DNA of 64,000 bases from Coniochaeta sp. PMI_546 (GCA_021432605.1 MU271145.1:2170001-2234000), one strand, 5' to 3'. Positions 10,508 to 24,233 are shown, counted from the first letter of the stretch. A program made the numbers and translations. The notes: generated by a model not told the origin, from the letters alone.

Positions 10508-13500
10508 GGCTTCGATGGGGCCCAGCACGGCCGTGTGCCTTGAATAGAGGCAAGATCAGCAAAATGGCCGGTGCACAGAGCGGCGCTCCTGGATTTGCTG
10601 CTTCGCTCAGTGAGATTGGAATAATACGGAATCCCCACCGGCAAGGTCGACCGGCCTCGGCTCCTCAGCGAGTAGGTAGATTGGGGAAGGAGTTGCAAGG
10701 GGTAGAGGCCAGTGTGGTGTAAGAGAGATATCTCATCCTCCAGCACCGGAGCTTGCTCGCGCCCTTCCTCTTGTCGGTTGCTGGTTCGTCTCAGGGCCAG
10801 GAAAGGATTGAGAAAGAACAGGATCCCAAAGTGCGTGGTTTGTCCTTGATCGCTGGGCTGGGTCCCTCTGAGAATAGAAATGGGAAAGATGTGAGTGGAT
10901 AACAGAGGGGAGAGAAGACCGATGTGGAGGAGATGAGGCGGAGGCGAGCTAGGACCACAGGCAAGCTAACGTGTACTTTGGTAATTAACTAGCAAATCGA
11001 GTGGAATTGCTGGAATCTGGAGAAACGAGACTAATGACTATGATAATGCTGGTCCATAGCGTAGTCGGCGACCCAATTTGTGGGGTAAAGCACAGCTTTC
11101 GATCTCTGTGAGAAAGAGACCGAGACCAGGACCTCAAAGGTACACCGGAATGGAGAAGAAAGCGGTTGAGTGAGCGAAGGGAGAGCTAAACGGTGAAAAG
11201 GATATTGCTTCAGGGTGCCTGCGAATAATGATGATGGGCGACGAGTGATAATATGAAGATGGCCCACGATACCCACGATATCACCGAGGACTCATCGACA
11301 GTCATCCAACAAGTTGAGAGGTGACTTGAGGCGAGACAGAGATATGACAACGGAGCAGTGCAGTTGATGGAACAATGCAAGGCCAATATAACCAAGCCAA
11401 AGGTGATCGAGGAAAGATGAGGAAAGTATGGGGAAGACGGGGGGCCAAGGAGAGGTTAAAGACTCGTAGCTTAAATTCATGTAAGAAGCAAATAGATTGT
11501 CTACGGACATCATCCATCTTCGGACTTAATGGCCTCGAGGTAAGAGCGCACTCCATTCATATTCCGCACGTAGGAAGGGCCTTATTACCTCTTTGTGTAG
11601 CCGGCTAGTGCACCTCAAGCCGCTTCTCCTTATGCTGTATTGTCTTCCATGAGTGTCGGTGCCAAACGTCGCGGTCGTCGACACGTCTTATGCCTGTCGC
11701 TAAGTACTTTACCTTACTGTCGCCCCTAGCCGATGTTCTGGACGAGCAAGACGCCGACACACAGGGAAACATCGATGGCTACACGAACAATGCATTTCAC
11801 CTGTGTATACATACATACAGCCTTGTGGCCAGGCCAGATTGCGTCTCATCAAGTCCACCTGACCATGAGAGCGAAAGAGACTAGCAGCCTCTGACGTGGG
11901 TGTGCTTGAGTGTATCAGAGCACTCATCGTGAATTCACGCGCGATATCTGACGGACAGACGCGGGGTTGATGGATGGGCACTCGTGACGAATGGGAAAAA
12001 AGATGAACGAGCGAGGTGGTGGAGACGGTGGCGCACAGTTATGGATTTGAAATGTGGAGATGTGGAGGTTCTGGGCAGAGGTGGGTCATCAGTGATGAAA
12101 ACACTGGATCTTCGAGATCTGTGACTGGTCAGTCGTAGCTCAAGGTCAGCTCCACTCTTGTCTCCACTCTTTCTCGAGAGGCAGCGGAAACATGGGCTGC
12201 ATGGGTGTGCCTTCTGTGATGGCGACGGGCGAGGCATGACAGTCCCACTTTTGTTTCGCCGACGATGCCATTGGCGCAAGTCGAACGCGCTGAATGGACC
12301 CCATCCTTGACGAGCATTTAAACCAGGCTCGGCTAGGGCAGGGGTCCAAAGTCAATTCCGAGAATGCGCCGGGTGAGATATAGGTACGTACTTCTTTAGC
12401 ACGCCCTAAGGCAAGAAAGTCTGCTTTGTACATTACAGCAGCGCGAGTTATTGAACCTCAGAGGCAGGAGTGCACCGCAATGTCCATACTTCAGCGCATT
12501 CTCGGCTCCCCAGACTTTATCAGGTACCTGCCTTCGAACTGAAGTGCACGATCTCGCTAAGCGAGGAACCTGGACAGATGGTGACAGACGGAGGCGCACA
12601 ACATATCCCTCGCAGCGCTTCTTGACTGCCTAGGTCTGCGGACCCTTCCTCAAATTTGGCGGGCGCCCGCTCTAGTTTGACCGCCAGTACGGGTACGTCT
12701 GCTAATTCTTGAGAGATTGGAGCGCAGCGAAGGCGAGGTGCAAGATTGGCGGGAGCCGCCGTCGACTGTACGAGATGATGGCGACCGGCTACCTGCTGCT
12801 ATGTGGCTGCTGTGACACTATGGCAAATAAGATGCATTCTGTCGCCGAGGGCAACTAGGGGAGAAACGGAACAAATAGGACTTGTCGATGACAAGCCCTG
12901 ATGTCTCTCAGACCCAGTGTCGGTCCGTTGGCTCGAGCGGTATAACTTCGGTATTCTTCAGGGTAGAGAACGTCTCCTTCCTGCTGGCCCGAGGTGGTTC
13001 TTCGGTTGCGTACAGCAGCGTTCCCGGGAGGAGCCGAGAAACACCCTGCCTCGTGCCGATTCGACTTCCTGAGATTCACCACAGCGAACCAAAGCTTCCT
13101 GCAGCTCGCAGCTCGCAGCTGCTATACGTCAGCTCGTCATTCAATTGCGGTCGAGCATGAAGTTCACATGAGGGGAGTTTGGCGCGTACCTCATGTCCTA
13201 TTTCTAGACCTGGGGACCTACACTACGTACTGCATCTCTAGCATAGGGCTCCAATTCTAGGGCCCGAACGCTAAAGCAGCAGAAGCCGCCAAGTGGGGTG
13301 CAAGCTTCGCTCTCCACGTTCCTTCCCCAGACTCGAGACTCCAGAGTAGTCGACACTCAGTCTACTGCAGTACATACTGTGAGTCTGATGCAGACAACAT
13401 GAAGAATTCGTCTGCAGTGGTCCAGTTTGTTCCTAGAGCCGAATGAGGAGTTGCGTAAGGCATTCTATCTTGTGACGGCACGAAGTCTCGACGGCCAACC

Positions 13501-16500
13501 CCATTCCAAACCTTCCTCCAGAATCTGACACCATCTGAACCACCAAGTTGACCAGAGATCCGGGGAGCTGATCTGTTGCAACTGAATCTCGTCGCCAATC
13601 ATCTTAGTCGCTCGTCTACCACTCTAAGCAGCTCTGTGGATGATGGGCGGGATTGTCATTGATATATAGTCAACACCACCAGGACCAAGCCAAATGCTGC
13701 GCGATGAAGCGATTTCGAGGAAATCGCAACAGGTCATTCCACGAACATTCCTGCGTTTCTACGCCACCTTTGTCGGAGATATTCCGAAGGTTACATCTTT
13801 ACAAGGTGTCGAATACGAGAGCTGGCGAACACCTAGCTTAGTCTCTGAATCGTTGCTGATCTGATAGTCATGGATCACACAGGTGTCGACGATCTATACG
13901 GTCAAAGAGGTCGTCGCAGTGCATAGAGTGCATAAGCGCAGCCTACCAAGACGAATCCTGCTTCTCGTAACAATGGCGTTTTCTGGAATATTACTCGATT
14001 CTGTGCCTTCATTTACGATGGAGCGGCCGCTTATTAAAACGCCAGGTCGAAGCCTGTGGACCGTTACATCCGAGACTGCGGCCCCACGATATATACAGGC
14101 TTAAAGGCACGATCACATAGCGTGAGCCTTCCATCACTGGACGCATGAGCTGAAGCATACCTCGATTCGCTTCCGCCTCTCTCATACTGCGGTTGCAAGG
14201 TCTCCAGTTCCTAAAAAGATCCTGTCATCTTTCTCGGAGGTTTTCTCGCAAATCCCGTCTCACTGTTCGGCCGCCGTCCCTTCCCCAGATCTGCTCCAGG
14301 TCCCCTGTTTCCCATGATCATGCTGCACATTTAGCTCGGGAACAACAAGGATACTCGCTACTTGTACCTTTTGCGGTATGTATGGACTGAGTTGAGCAAT
14401 ATTGCCCTGCCAATGACTGTTTCAGGAGACAGGCACGTCGAGATGCAGGCACCCGCATCCCTAGAAATTTTGTGCCTATGCGAATACCATCACATCATGG
14501 AATGTCACGTCGACTTGCGTCGGTCAACAGAAGACTACATGCCGACGGTATTTCAAAGTGCTTTGAAGTCATAATCTTGGTATTGCGGCGCTTCGCGGGA
14601 CCCCTTGCTGTACATGTCCTGTTTCGAGCTTGGATACAACACAGGCGAGCTGCGTGGATTTCCAGTATTACAGCATTGGGGCTCCCTCCACAGCGTATGG
14701 TACAGTGTACTAAATTACTGCGCCTGCAAACCTGAATCGGACTAGACGGTCACAGAAAGCAAGGAACGAAAGCAGTTGCCTGTGTAGGGCAGAAGCTGAA
14801 TCCGGTATCCGGAGGTTGCACCGTCGATGAATATCGCAGCTTGGGTTGTGTCTTCCCATATGGGATTTTCTCGGGCTAAATGGAACAGGCTGATACACAA
14901 AGCAAAACGAAAGCAACCAATAGCCCCATGTTGAACACACTCCTGCCTCATTACTCATTGCGGAGGCGGGACCGTAGCCCTACTTCCGCCTTTGCACTTA
15001 TTACTTGGTAGCGAATAGGGTATCAAGGGTACTATGTCGGTCGGTTCGGCGAACCGCCCACTTCCCCCGATATCTCGTCTCGGCACCCTCCATCAGCCTA
15101 GGTACTACTACATACCTGCATTGCGGTTCACTTGCAGGTGGCTGGCATTCGTTCGAGCGTCGCGTGCTGGCTGCATCTGCAGGACGTTCTGATGCACGGC
15201 TATCAATGTCCTTTTTTCTTCTTCCGGACACAACATCGCCGGTGTTGCACCGAATCTTTCCCTACCTCTGAACGCATCAGGGCTACGAATACACTTATGA
15301 GCCGCCTGGCGTTTCGTTTCAACTTACGGCAGAGGACGGCTCAACCACTATCGTCCCTGACGATCAACGGGGTCTGTCTACTACATCATCCAGTCTTGAG
15401 GCTCGACTTCTTGCAGCTACGTCGATAAGTGTCTCGAGATTCGACCCGCCTGTCTCATCTCTTGTCTTTATACGGACATATGTCTTGCCTTACCTCTGGC
15501 AATGGGCTCGTGGCACGATGCCACGGCATCTCAAACGGGCAGTGTCGACGGCGGGCATTCCATTTTGGGGCCATACAACTCAAGTGACGGTTGGCATCAC
15601 GGAGTCTTGTGGTACAGTGCATTGCAAGTGATTGTCTTGTCCTATGTACCTTCCTCTGAGGACGTTGTATGGACATACGTAGTCTCGCGGGCTTATCTTA
15701 GCCTTACGACTGTCTACCCACGAGCAAGGTCCCTATTCAAAGACATTCTGAAACCTCCTTGATACCAGTTGTCATGTCCTCGCGTGCCAAACCTCTCCTG
15801 TGCTGATGGATAGCCCTTAACCTTGCGTTGAACATGGTAATGCAGCTTCCAGAACAGCGTTGCCATGGAGAGTTGCGATGACACCACGTAGCAATACACG
15901 ATACAAAGTTACTCTCACGACGGCATCTTCACCTGATTACTGACCTTGAACGAAGTTTCCTCAAATCACATATCAGATGTTTGCATCAGTCGAGTCAACT
16001 ACGCACCATCGAGTCGAGTCCACCGTGTAACGGCGGAGGAGTGGCTTGGACGGCTAGAGAATCTCCTCTACCTCTCCTTTTCCGGCGAGTTAGACTCGGT
16101 CAACCCAGCCGCGTGGCATGGGCACATATCGTACTTGCGGAGCGTCACACCTTGCGCGACGGAGGCCGCGCAGCCGGCTCGCAGGGACAGCTTCGCCGTA
16201 TACAGACAACATTTCCGGCTGCAAGGCATAAGGCTCGCGGTGCGTTAGGAACAGTTGAACCGAACTCAAAATAAAATTTGGAATGACCCCCAGTGCTACA
16301 TACGACTCCAATCAACGCCTAAGTGATGCTGTAACACGACATGGAATACACAGATCGCCTTGTCTTCGAACGCCAGACATGATACCACACACTAATCGTC
16401 CGTCATCGCAACGCCAGTCAACATGTGTCCCCTGACCCCCCAAACCCCCCACTCTCGAAGATCTCCTTGTGCAACGCGGATGACCTGGCCCTCGTCTCAT

Positions 16501-16622
16501 CGAGGCAGCACAACCTAACCTCCGTAGCCTCAGGGCGACTGTCTCGCTTCTCCTTCCACCACACAGAGAAAAGAGTTTCGCCTCCAGCCGGCAACATCTG
16601 GCCTTTCGCGGGTTCCATGTCC
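10508..16622. other. Gene-free interval of about 6.1 kb upstream of the Zn2Cys6 gene
   Basis: No supported gene was found on either strand. Open frames are all short, most lack an ATG, and I could not build a spliced model. Base composition is near that of neighbouring regions and there is no AT-rich block of the kind left by repeat-induced point mutation, so it does not look like a dead transposon. Small items are a pyrimidine-rich stretch (in the regulator's sense) near 10870-10960, a CAGGTACCTG palindrome at 12521-12530 and a short GCAGCTC tandem at 13101-13120. The left part must be the regulator's promoter or leader, and the last few hundred bases the separase 3' UTR. A long non-coding RNA or a small multi-exon gene cannot be excluded. 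Confidence 0.5.
10665..10736 (-). promoter_or_regulatory. Possible upstream ORF in the leader of the Zn2Cys6 gene
   Basis: This is a 23-codon ATG-initiated ORF (MRYLSYTTLASTPCNSFPN start) ending 157 nt before the main start codon. It is the only ATG between about 10740 and the main start. It matters only if transcription begins upstream of 10736, which is not known. Confidence 0.35.
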
Positions 16623-19600
16623 TCATTTGTCGATGTAAACCGGGATTCCATACACCACGACCGCCGCAGCGGTGAGATAGCGGAAGCGACAGGCCTCTTC
16701 CCTCGCACACGACACCGCCTCAACAAGCGACAGCGACGCAGACCCCGCCGCGTGGCCCTTTCCGTCGCCGCGGGTGCTACCGCTCCTCTCCCCGGTGGTG
16801 TTATCTTTGGCCCTCGACGAGCCACTGGTCGTGCTCTTCTTGCCCTTCTTTTTCCCGTCGTCGACCACAATCGCGCCAGCCGGCACGACCCCCCAGCCCT
16901 CGAGCGTGCGGGCCGCGAAGCGATCGATGTCCCGATCGGTCACGTCCCACAGCGTGCCTGTAACGGCCGGGCATCCGGCCATAAGGTAGTTCCACGCCGT
17001 GCCGTACACCTCGAACTCGCCGCAGTCGGTCAGGAAGGCTGACGAACAGCCCCAGAGCAGGGCGGTGGCTTTGCAGCCTGGGTCGAGACGGCGGATGGTG
17101 CGGCTGCGGATGTACTGGGCCCCCGAACCGTGGCCGAAGTAGAGTAAGAGGGAGGAGGACGTGAGGGCGGTGGAGAACTCAGGCTCGGTGGGTGCGCGGG
17201 AGACTATCGAGGTCCAGGAGGAGAGGTGCGACTCCAGGGGAGTGGCGAAGGTGGAGAGCGTGGACGGGAGGTCGTTCGATGGGTTGACAATGTAGGTCCC
17301 TGATGTGAGGGGAATGTGATGTCCTGCTCGCGGATGGGAGGCAGCCACGGGGCTGTGCGTGGCCGGCGCTTGAGCTTCGAGTATCATACGCCGGAGACAA
17401 GCAAGGGACGGGACGCGCGAGACGGCGTTTCCCTGTGTGCAGGGGAGAGATTCCCAAGGGAAGGCATGCAGAGCCTTGTCCAGGATGAGGATAGTATGAT
17501 AGCCCGCGCCGGTCGTTACGTCCACTGCTTTGGCAGCGGCGTGGTATGCGTGTAGGGCGTCGAAGGTTTCGACGACCATGGCGTCAAAGTCAACTTCGTC
17601 ATAGGCATTCCGCTCGCCGTGGAACTGGAGAATGTCAACGACAAAGTACAGGAGATCGGTGAGCGCATCGTCGAAGTCGCAGTCGTCTCTCGTGGCGTCG
17701 CCGAGTCCAATGAATAGCTCGAGGATTCGGGGATCCAGCGTGATCTTCGATGCGGTAGCTGAGCCTCCCACCGCCGTTGCTCCTCTCGTCTTCTTACCCC
17801 TGACTTGCCTGCGAGATGGCAGATGCTTGTCCAGCACATTCTGGAAACTCTTTTGGAACCGCGCGAGTAGATCTGGTCGTCGCTGATGTTGGGAGAAGAT
17901 GCCGCGAAATCCGCCCAGCCAATCCCGCTCAATATTCTCCAGCAACTCCTTCATCCGATTGTCTAATGCCTCCCGATCTGCCCACCAAGCTGCCTTCGCG
18001 CCCTTCATGCTCATGTCCCTGGCGTCATGGCAAGTCTCGTTTGCCAATTTGATGATCTCCAGGAGTTCCGCCCGTCCCTGCTGGAAATTAAACACTTCCG
18101 TGTCAGCGTCACGGGAGCTTGCCCTCTCGAGCGGTAAGCGGATTACAAAAGGAGTTTGCCCGGCCTGCAGTCTGGTGATGCACAGATCGTGCTTGTTTTC
18201 GCTCAATGATATTGAGATGGCCGTCCAACTCTTCGGAATAATGTCGATGTAGTCTTTCTGAAACTTGTGTAGGTCAGTAGAGGGACCGAGACTTGCCCGC
18301 CGCGAGTCCTCTGGTGAGCACAGGGTAGCCGGCCATTCGCTTCCGTCGACTTTGTTTGCATGTTTCTCTTGATACAAGACTTTACGTTCGCGACGCCATG
18401 TGAGGTTCCTGGCGAGGTCTGCAGAAGACGCCGCGTGACCAATATGGTTGACGGCCTTCGACTTGGCTGATATGGTCGATAGAACCAGGGTGACAGTCTG
18501 TAACATTGCCGAGATACGGTGTAGCAGACTTCCATCGCCTGTCATTGCCACTTCCGCATGGGCTTCAAGCAAGAGTTCTTGGGCTTCTAGCAAGCTAAGT
18601 AAGAAGCCTGCCGGTCCCGGATCCTGGGAAGCCTCCCTCTTTTGTGTGGCGGCAGCACTCCGAGCCTTGCGAGGAGGAGACTGTTTGGTTATCGATAGTC
18701 GGTCTCTGTCGTGGGACGCGCCTGCTAGTGCGGGAAATGAAAGAGTAGAGTCGTGGACGACGGAGAAGACCGAGTCACGAGCCATGCTCTCTAGACTTTG
18801 ACCCAAGAGACAGGCAGCCATGACAACATGTCTGCTTTCGAAACCCGAACAGTGCTTCGGAAGTAAGACAACCTCTCGAAGAAGTGATGTCACGGCCGTC
18901 CAGTCTTTCCGGCTCAGAAGCGACTTGGCTTTCTGGACGAGGACCGCGGCTCGCAGAGTTGCCATATAAGGATCTCCGGTCGACAAGATCGGCGTGGGAG
19001 GAATTATTTCAACCTTCGATTTTGCCACTGCTTTTCGTGATGCTGGCTTCTTCACAGGTTGCTGTTTCACCGTTCTTCTCGTCGCCCGGACGGCAGGCCT
19101 CTCTTTGATATCCAACTTCGCCATCTTCGCCTCAAGATCAGCTGTTTCCAATGTTTGAGTGGCGGTTTCATTCATGATCGTTTTCGGCTCAAGATTCGAC
19201 AATATTCCTTCCGCCATTTCAATCATCTCCATCTCGGCTGTGGAATCCCTCAAGCCACGGTATACTGTGGCCATCTGGCAAAGAAGGCTCAGGGAGGAAC
19301 ATGATTGATAATCTGCTTGGAGGGCGGTCCTTGCGTGTCCCACCAGATCCACCGATTTGTCGAGCTTACCTGCCTTGAGGTAAACAGACGCCATCCAAGT
19401 AGTTGCTTGAGCGATGTGAAACCTGGAGTCAATTGCCCGGGCCATCTTCTCCGCCTGTTCGGCATAGTAAGTTGTTTCTTGATACATTCCAAGGTGCGCG
19501 TATATACTCGACAGCCGCAACAGGGCCCGAAAGAGATGGCGAAAGTACATCCAAAAGTCGGGACCAGCTATGACCGGAGCTGTTGCATTGGTCTCTTCGG

Positions 19601-22600
19601 CAACTGACATGCCCTTTGCGATGGCGTAGTCATCCTCTGCTGTTGTCGTCTTGTCCTTGCCGCCCGTGAGCTGAGACTCCAGCCGCGTCCACTCCGCGAA
19701 TAAGACACGAACACTGTCCCTACAGTATGCAAGGGCATGATGTGAACTGCCAAGTTCGAAAGCAGCGACTCCGCGAAGATATGATGCATATGCAAACAGT
19801 AACTTCCTCTGGGCACGGGGAATCTTGTGTGTTGACTGGTTCGATGCGAAAGAGATGGCGGCCTTGGCCAGATGATCGTTTCTGTGTCTCGTCAGCAACT
19901 CCTTTTAATGAATAGCTTTATGGGTAGACTCACGCCTTGGCTGTGCTTCCAGAAGTAATGGAGAAGTCGGCGTATGCGAGCTGTAACTCGGTAGCTACGT
20001 ATCCCGTGGAAGCCTCTGATCTCGCAAGAAACGCCTCTGCCGTCTCAAATATCTCTGCAGCCTGCACAGACAAACCAGCTTCAACAAGATGTAGTGCGAG
20101 TGTTGTTTGGGTCCGCACGAACTGCTCCGGTCGTGGACCATCCACCATGCGAGATATGTCTGCTGATAAGCGGACCACGATATCGAGCAGACTCTGATTA
20201 CCCTTCAAGCGTAAGAAATCTGCGACGGACTCTAGATGTGCCAGAAGGTCCGCGACCCCATCAATGGAGCCTTCCAAGCCTTCTCTCGTCGGATGAGAGT
20301 CGATCATACGCCTCCAGATCGAGAGGGTCTGCTCGAGCAACTGGGTGTCCGGATAACCGTCGACGAGTCCTGTACAAGAAGCGAATAGAGCCTGCATGTG
20401 AGGAAGGTATTGTGCTAATGGTACATCTTCACCAAGGTCGTTTTGGCCGAGTTGTACCGCATCTGCAGCTACGGAGCGAATATCGGACACTAACTTCTTG
20501 TCGCCGACAGCGGCGGAGAGGAGCCGTAAGAGAGTTCGCAGTCGTCGTACGGGAAATCTCGTTGGGATATAGATACGGAGCAGTGCATCGACCGTCGGAT
20601 CATCCAGAGTGACTGTGGACCTCTTTTCGCTGCCAAGAAGAACGAACTGCAAGCGGTGCTCAAGGGCAGCAGCCTGCTCTGGCTCTGGGAAGTCTGCAAC
20701 CCAATTCGACCACACAGACTCGATTCGAGCGATTGATGATAGCGTTCGGCAGAGGACGTCCGCCTCATAGTTCAAGCTCCAGGCGACTTGAGGATGGTGT
20801 CTTTGAAGAGCTGTAGCCACGGCACCCAACACACCGTCGTCGACCAAGCAGTTCCTGATTCCTTGTAGCGCTTCTAGAGCCTCCTCGCCGCGGCCTAGGT
20901 TTTTGCAGAGCTCAGCCATTCGCTCGAACTTGATAATAAGCTGTGCCTTTTCTCTTTCCTTAGCTGAGCGGTTTTTCACGCAGTCAATCGACCGTCGAAG
21001 TGCTTTCAATGCAGCGGAATCGCTAGACGTTCCGGGTTGTTGTTGCCGGAGGTAGTCGTACTTCATGTAGTAGAAGTGAGAGATTTTGACATAGTAGGAG
21101 GTGGCTTCCTCGGGCATAGGTAGGTCGCCGATGTATTCCAGTAACATAAGACTGTCGACTAGCATAGTCTCCAACACATCCCAGCCGAGTCTCTGTTCGC
21201 TGAGGAGCATCTTGGCCAAGATAAAAGCCGAATCGAGCGTATGGTGTATGGACTGCAGCAGAAGCTGCCGCCGTTGTTCGTAACGAAGATAGTCCTTAGT
21301 GCTACTTGTAGGTGAAGGAGGCTTGCCTAGCCAGCGCAAGCAGAATCGTGGGCATTGCAGCACAAATGTTTCTAATGGCTCCTTGGTGCTTGGTGGTGGA
21401 TGAACGAGCCCGCCTTTTGTGTCCTTGATGTGACCGAGCAGTATGGCAATGATTGCTCTTCTCAAGACGCTAACATTCCCCAGAAGTTCGTCGAGTTCTG
21501 TGGTATCCCCACGTAGTGAGCCTTGAACACCCGATAGCACCTCATTCAGTAGTGTGTCCTCCTGAAGATACTTCACAGGGTCTAACTTCAGCTGAAAGGC
21601 AAGCAGCTGGGCTGCTATGGAGCAGACCTTGGCGGCTGACTCCGTTTGCGAATTCGCAGAATCCCGCAGCTTGGCAGCCCATTTCACAGCATCTGCCAGA
21701 TCCCCAGACTCTCGCGCGAGGCTTGCAAGCATTTGGTAAATAGTGGATTGTGACGATATGGGCGACGTTGAAGGGGGGTTCGGGGGAGTCGGAATTAGTT
21801 CGTAAACGCTATTCACAGTAGTCACGCAGAGTCGGTACACTGAAGCGCGGCCCTTGAAACGTCGGATGCAGGCAGCTACACATCTCGATAGTGGTGACAA
21901 GACATCCTTGTCGGTATCTCCTTGGTGTCCAGCCAGTCTCCACCAATGCAACCTGGACTCCAGTCCCAAGCCTTGAATCTCGAGAGCTGTCTCCGGAGGG
22001 ACGCTGAGCTTGGAGTCTGTAGCAATACCATCATGACTGCTAGAAATGCTCGGAGTGAGAGATAGGAGAGTCTGGGAGACCGTCCCCATCTGTCGCGCGA
22101 GCTTGCTTTTGTCGGCGCCAGTTTGCTTGGCCATGGATAGCAAGAAGCTGATAACTGATGACGGATGGCTCGTCCGGAGAACAGGTAGACCTGCCGCGAT
22201 GAGAGACGGCTTCTTCATGGCTGCGAGCAATCTCAGTACCTGAATCTGGGTTGTGATGATCAATGACATAGCTGGGCCTGAAGCTTTTGCTCTGCTGAAG
22301 TCGAGAAGCTCGGCTAGTGCAGTTATCGAGCTCTTGTTGTCATCATTTGTTGTTTTCGAACTCTCGACGCTCGAACTTCCATCCAGTCGGTGCTTGAGAA
22401 TGCGAAGCTCCTTGACAGCTTGATCGTACAGTCCGAGACTTATGAGCTTCCCAACGAAAGATGACATTCCAGCCTCCAGTTGTAGTTCCGGAAGCGAGAT
22501 CTTTCCCGAGCTGTGTAGTGTTCGCAAGGCAAAGAACGCAACACGAGCACATTCGACGGTCGAGAGGCAGTTGATTGATGTCATGTTTGCGGATGACATA

Positions 22601-23085
22601 GTTCGTGCGGTTTTTATAGGCGACGTCGAGACCCGATTTAGCGAGCGAGGTTGTAACGGAATCATTGGCATTGAGCTGGATCGTCGGAGGGCATTCCGGG
22701 TTGCCGACTTGACAAGGCCTCCATCATCCTGCTTCTTAGGGGGAGTGTGGATGGCTGGTTTCGCAGCGTCGCCCAACGCCTTCAGAGCGGAATTGACGAC
22801 CTGCGTGGCCAAAGCAGCCCTGTCCCGGGCGGACAATCCCTCCGCATTCCGATCTGCGGAAGCCGTCGTTTTCTTAGGAGCTCTTGTCGCGCCGGCGGTG
22901 GTCTGCTTTGTATGTCTGCCAGTCTTGGTCTGTCGGCTGCTAGCTGACGCAGAGCTGCTCCCGGAGTTGGTGTCGTCTTTTGGTAGTAATAGTCCCTTGA
23001 GAGTTACTATAGTCGCAGCGGAGCATGTGGAAATATCAGAGACGGCGCTTTTGACGGCGTCAGCGTCGGAGAGGAGGGAAGCCAT
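16623..23085 (-). CDS. ESP1: Separase (ESP1/Cut1/BimB family cysteine protease)
   Basis: Separase cleaves the cohesin kleisin subunit at the metaphase-anaphase transition, once freed from securin. Two exons (23085-19934 and 19881-16623) joined over a 52-bp intron (GTGAGT, CTGAC, CAG) encode 2,136 residues, close to other filamentous-fungal separases (about 2,000-2,100). The start reads MASLLSDADAVKSAVSDIST. Most of the protein is a helical, TPR-like repeat region. The C-terminal protease domain has the catalytic His in LLYFGHGSGAQYI (about residue 1968) and the catalytic Cys in TALLWGCSSAFL (about residue 1996). These are followed by AWNYLMAGCPAVTGTLWDVT and DRDIDRFAARTLEGWG. A basic, low-complexity loop (KKKGKKSTTSGSS) is inserted near the end before the last conserved block. 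Both catalytic residues are intact. It diverges from the DUF5321 gene. Confidence 0.95.
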
Positions 23086-23536
23086 GGGTTATCGAGGCTC
23101 TGTCGAAGCAATGGGAGTTGATGATCGGTGATTCTTAATCATATCATGGCGCAAGCAAAGGTCACGGTGACTATTCAAAAGACCAGCCCAATATAAAGAG
23201 AAAAAGCAATGCCAAATGCTGCAGATGCAAGGATGCAAAAAGATAGAGCCCAAGTTGCTCTGACGTGAACGGCCTGGATGATGTTCTTCTCCACCCATTG
23301 AGGTGCTCGCAGTCGTAAACTATTGACTCAGCTATTGTGGAGCTTGGATGTTGGCCGGGCAACGCCGCTGTAGCAAATAGGAAGCACGGAAAGAAGCTGC
23401 AACTCGGCACTACCCGTCCGCTTCTTTCCTTCTGTCTGTGCACGTTTTTCGAACATTCTTCGTGTTTGGCGCCTCCAACATCGCAACCTACCAGGTAGAC
23501 TCAACCTGCAAATTCCAGAAAGCTCATCGACCGAAC
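23086..23536. promoter_or_regulatory. Divergent promoter between separase and DUF5321 gene
   Basis: This is 451 bp between facing-away start codons and should contain both promoters. An open frame runs into the DUF5321 gene from 23438 but starts with GTG, so it is leader rather than coding. No clear named site was seen. Confidence 0.55.
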
Positions 23537-24233
23537 ATGTTACAGCCAATGGCTCGCCAGAGGCTGTTTGTCCCAGTCACGGCTCTCGTAAAAGCAGCTG
23601 CCACGGCTCCTCGTGGTGCTGTCGCATGGAGGGCCTCGAGTTCATTTCCCATTGCCGATCCAGCCTTCTGGAAGTCCATGATCCCGAAGCCATTACGACG
23701 AACCCAGGAACCGTTTTCGAGGAAGAAGAGGAGTCGAGTTGCTGCCTTCAAGGCTTGGATGGCCAAGGAGTGGAATCCCGCCACATTCTTCATCATCATT
23801 TTCCTGCTGATCGGCTCCATGTCGATCAACATGATTGCTCTGAAGAAAGGCTTCGAAACATACATGCGACAGTCAGAAGTTCGGATCGGTCTCTTGCGCG
23901 AGGTGGTCGAGAAGTTGCACAGGGGCGAGAAGGTAGATGTTGAGAGAGTGCTCGGCTCAGGAGTGCCAGAGAAGGAGTCGGAATGGGAAGAAGGTATATT
24001 GCCCCTCCCTCGTACCTTGAAGCAGTCTTGTTGCGTCAGAGTGGAACCTGGGGAACTAATCTCATCACTCAGTTCTCAACGAACTCGAAAAAGAAGACGT
24101 GGCCCGGAGCCAGAAGAAGAAACAAGCCGACCCTTCACCGACTCCCAAGATAGAGCCGGCACTGAAAGGGGAGCCAGCGAAGACGCCAGCCGAATCTGAG
24201 CCAATCGAGGCGACGAGCCGAGATTTCTTCTAG
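23537..24233 (+). CDS. DUF5321-type mitochondrial membrane protein
   Basis: Two exons (23537-23993 and 24073-24233) encode 205 residues. The intron runs from GTATAT at 23994 to CTCAG ending at 24072. The start MLQPMARQRLFVPVTALVKA, with many Arg, Ala and no acidic residues, looks like a mitochondrial presequence. Conserved text follows: PIADPAFWKSMIPKPLRR, then KAWMAKEWNPATFFIIIFLL with one transmembrane segment at about residues 80-102 and a short amphipathic helix (RQSEVRIGLLREVVEKLHRG). The tail after the splice is Lys/Glu-rich and ends SRDFF. I recall this block as fungal family DUF5321, whose biochemical role is not known. It is probably in the inner mitochondrial membrane (inference). 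It converges with the sirtuin gene only 61 bp away, so the 3' UTRs probably overlap. Confidence 0.8.

Noticed and set aside
10508-10528. Upstream extension of the Zn2Cys6 frame
   Set aside because: The extra codons begin with GTG. The first ATG is at 10507. The same reasoning moved the starts of the DUF5321, permease and APC3 genes to true ATG codons.
11355-11369. FHQLHC-like motif on the reverse strand, recalling the HxxHC signature of UstYa/DUF3328 proteins
   Set aside because: Only one short motif matches. The second HxxHC motif and the flanking conserved residues are missing, and no exon structure could be built.
16298-16306. ACATACGAC, like the first bases of fungal 5S rRNA
   Set aside because: The following sequence does not continue as 5S rRNA.
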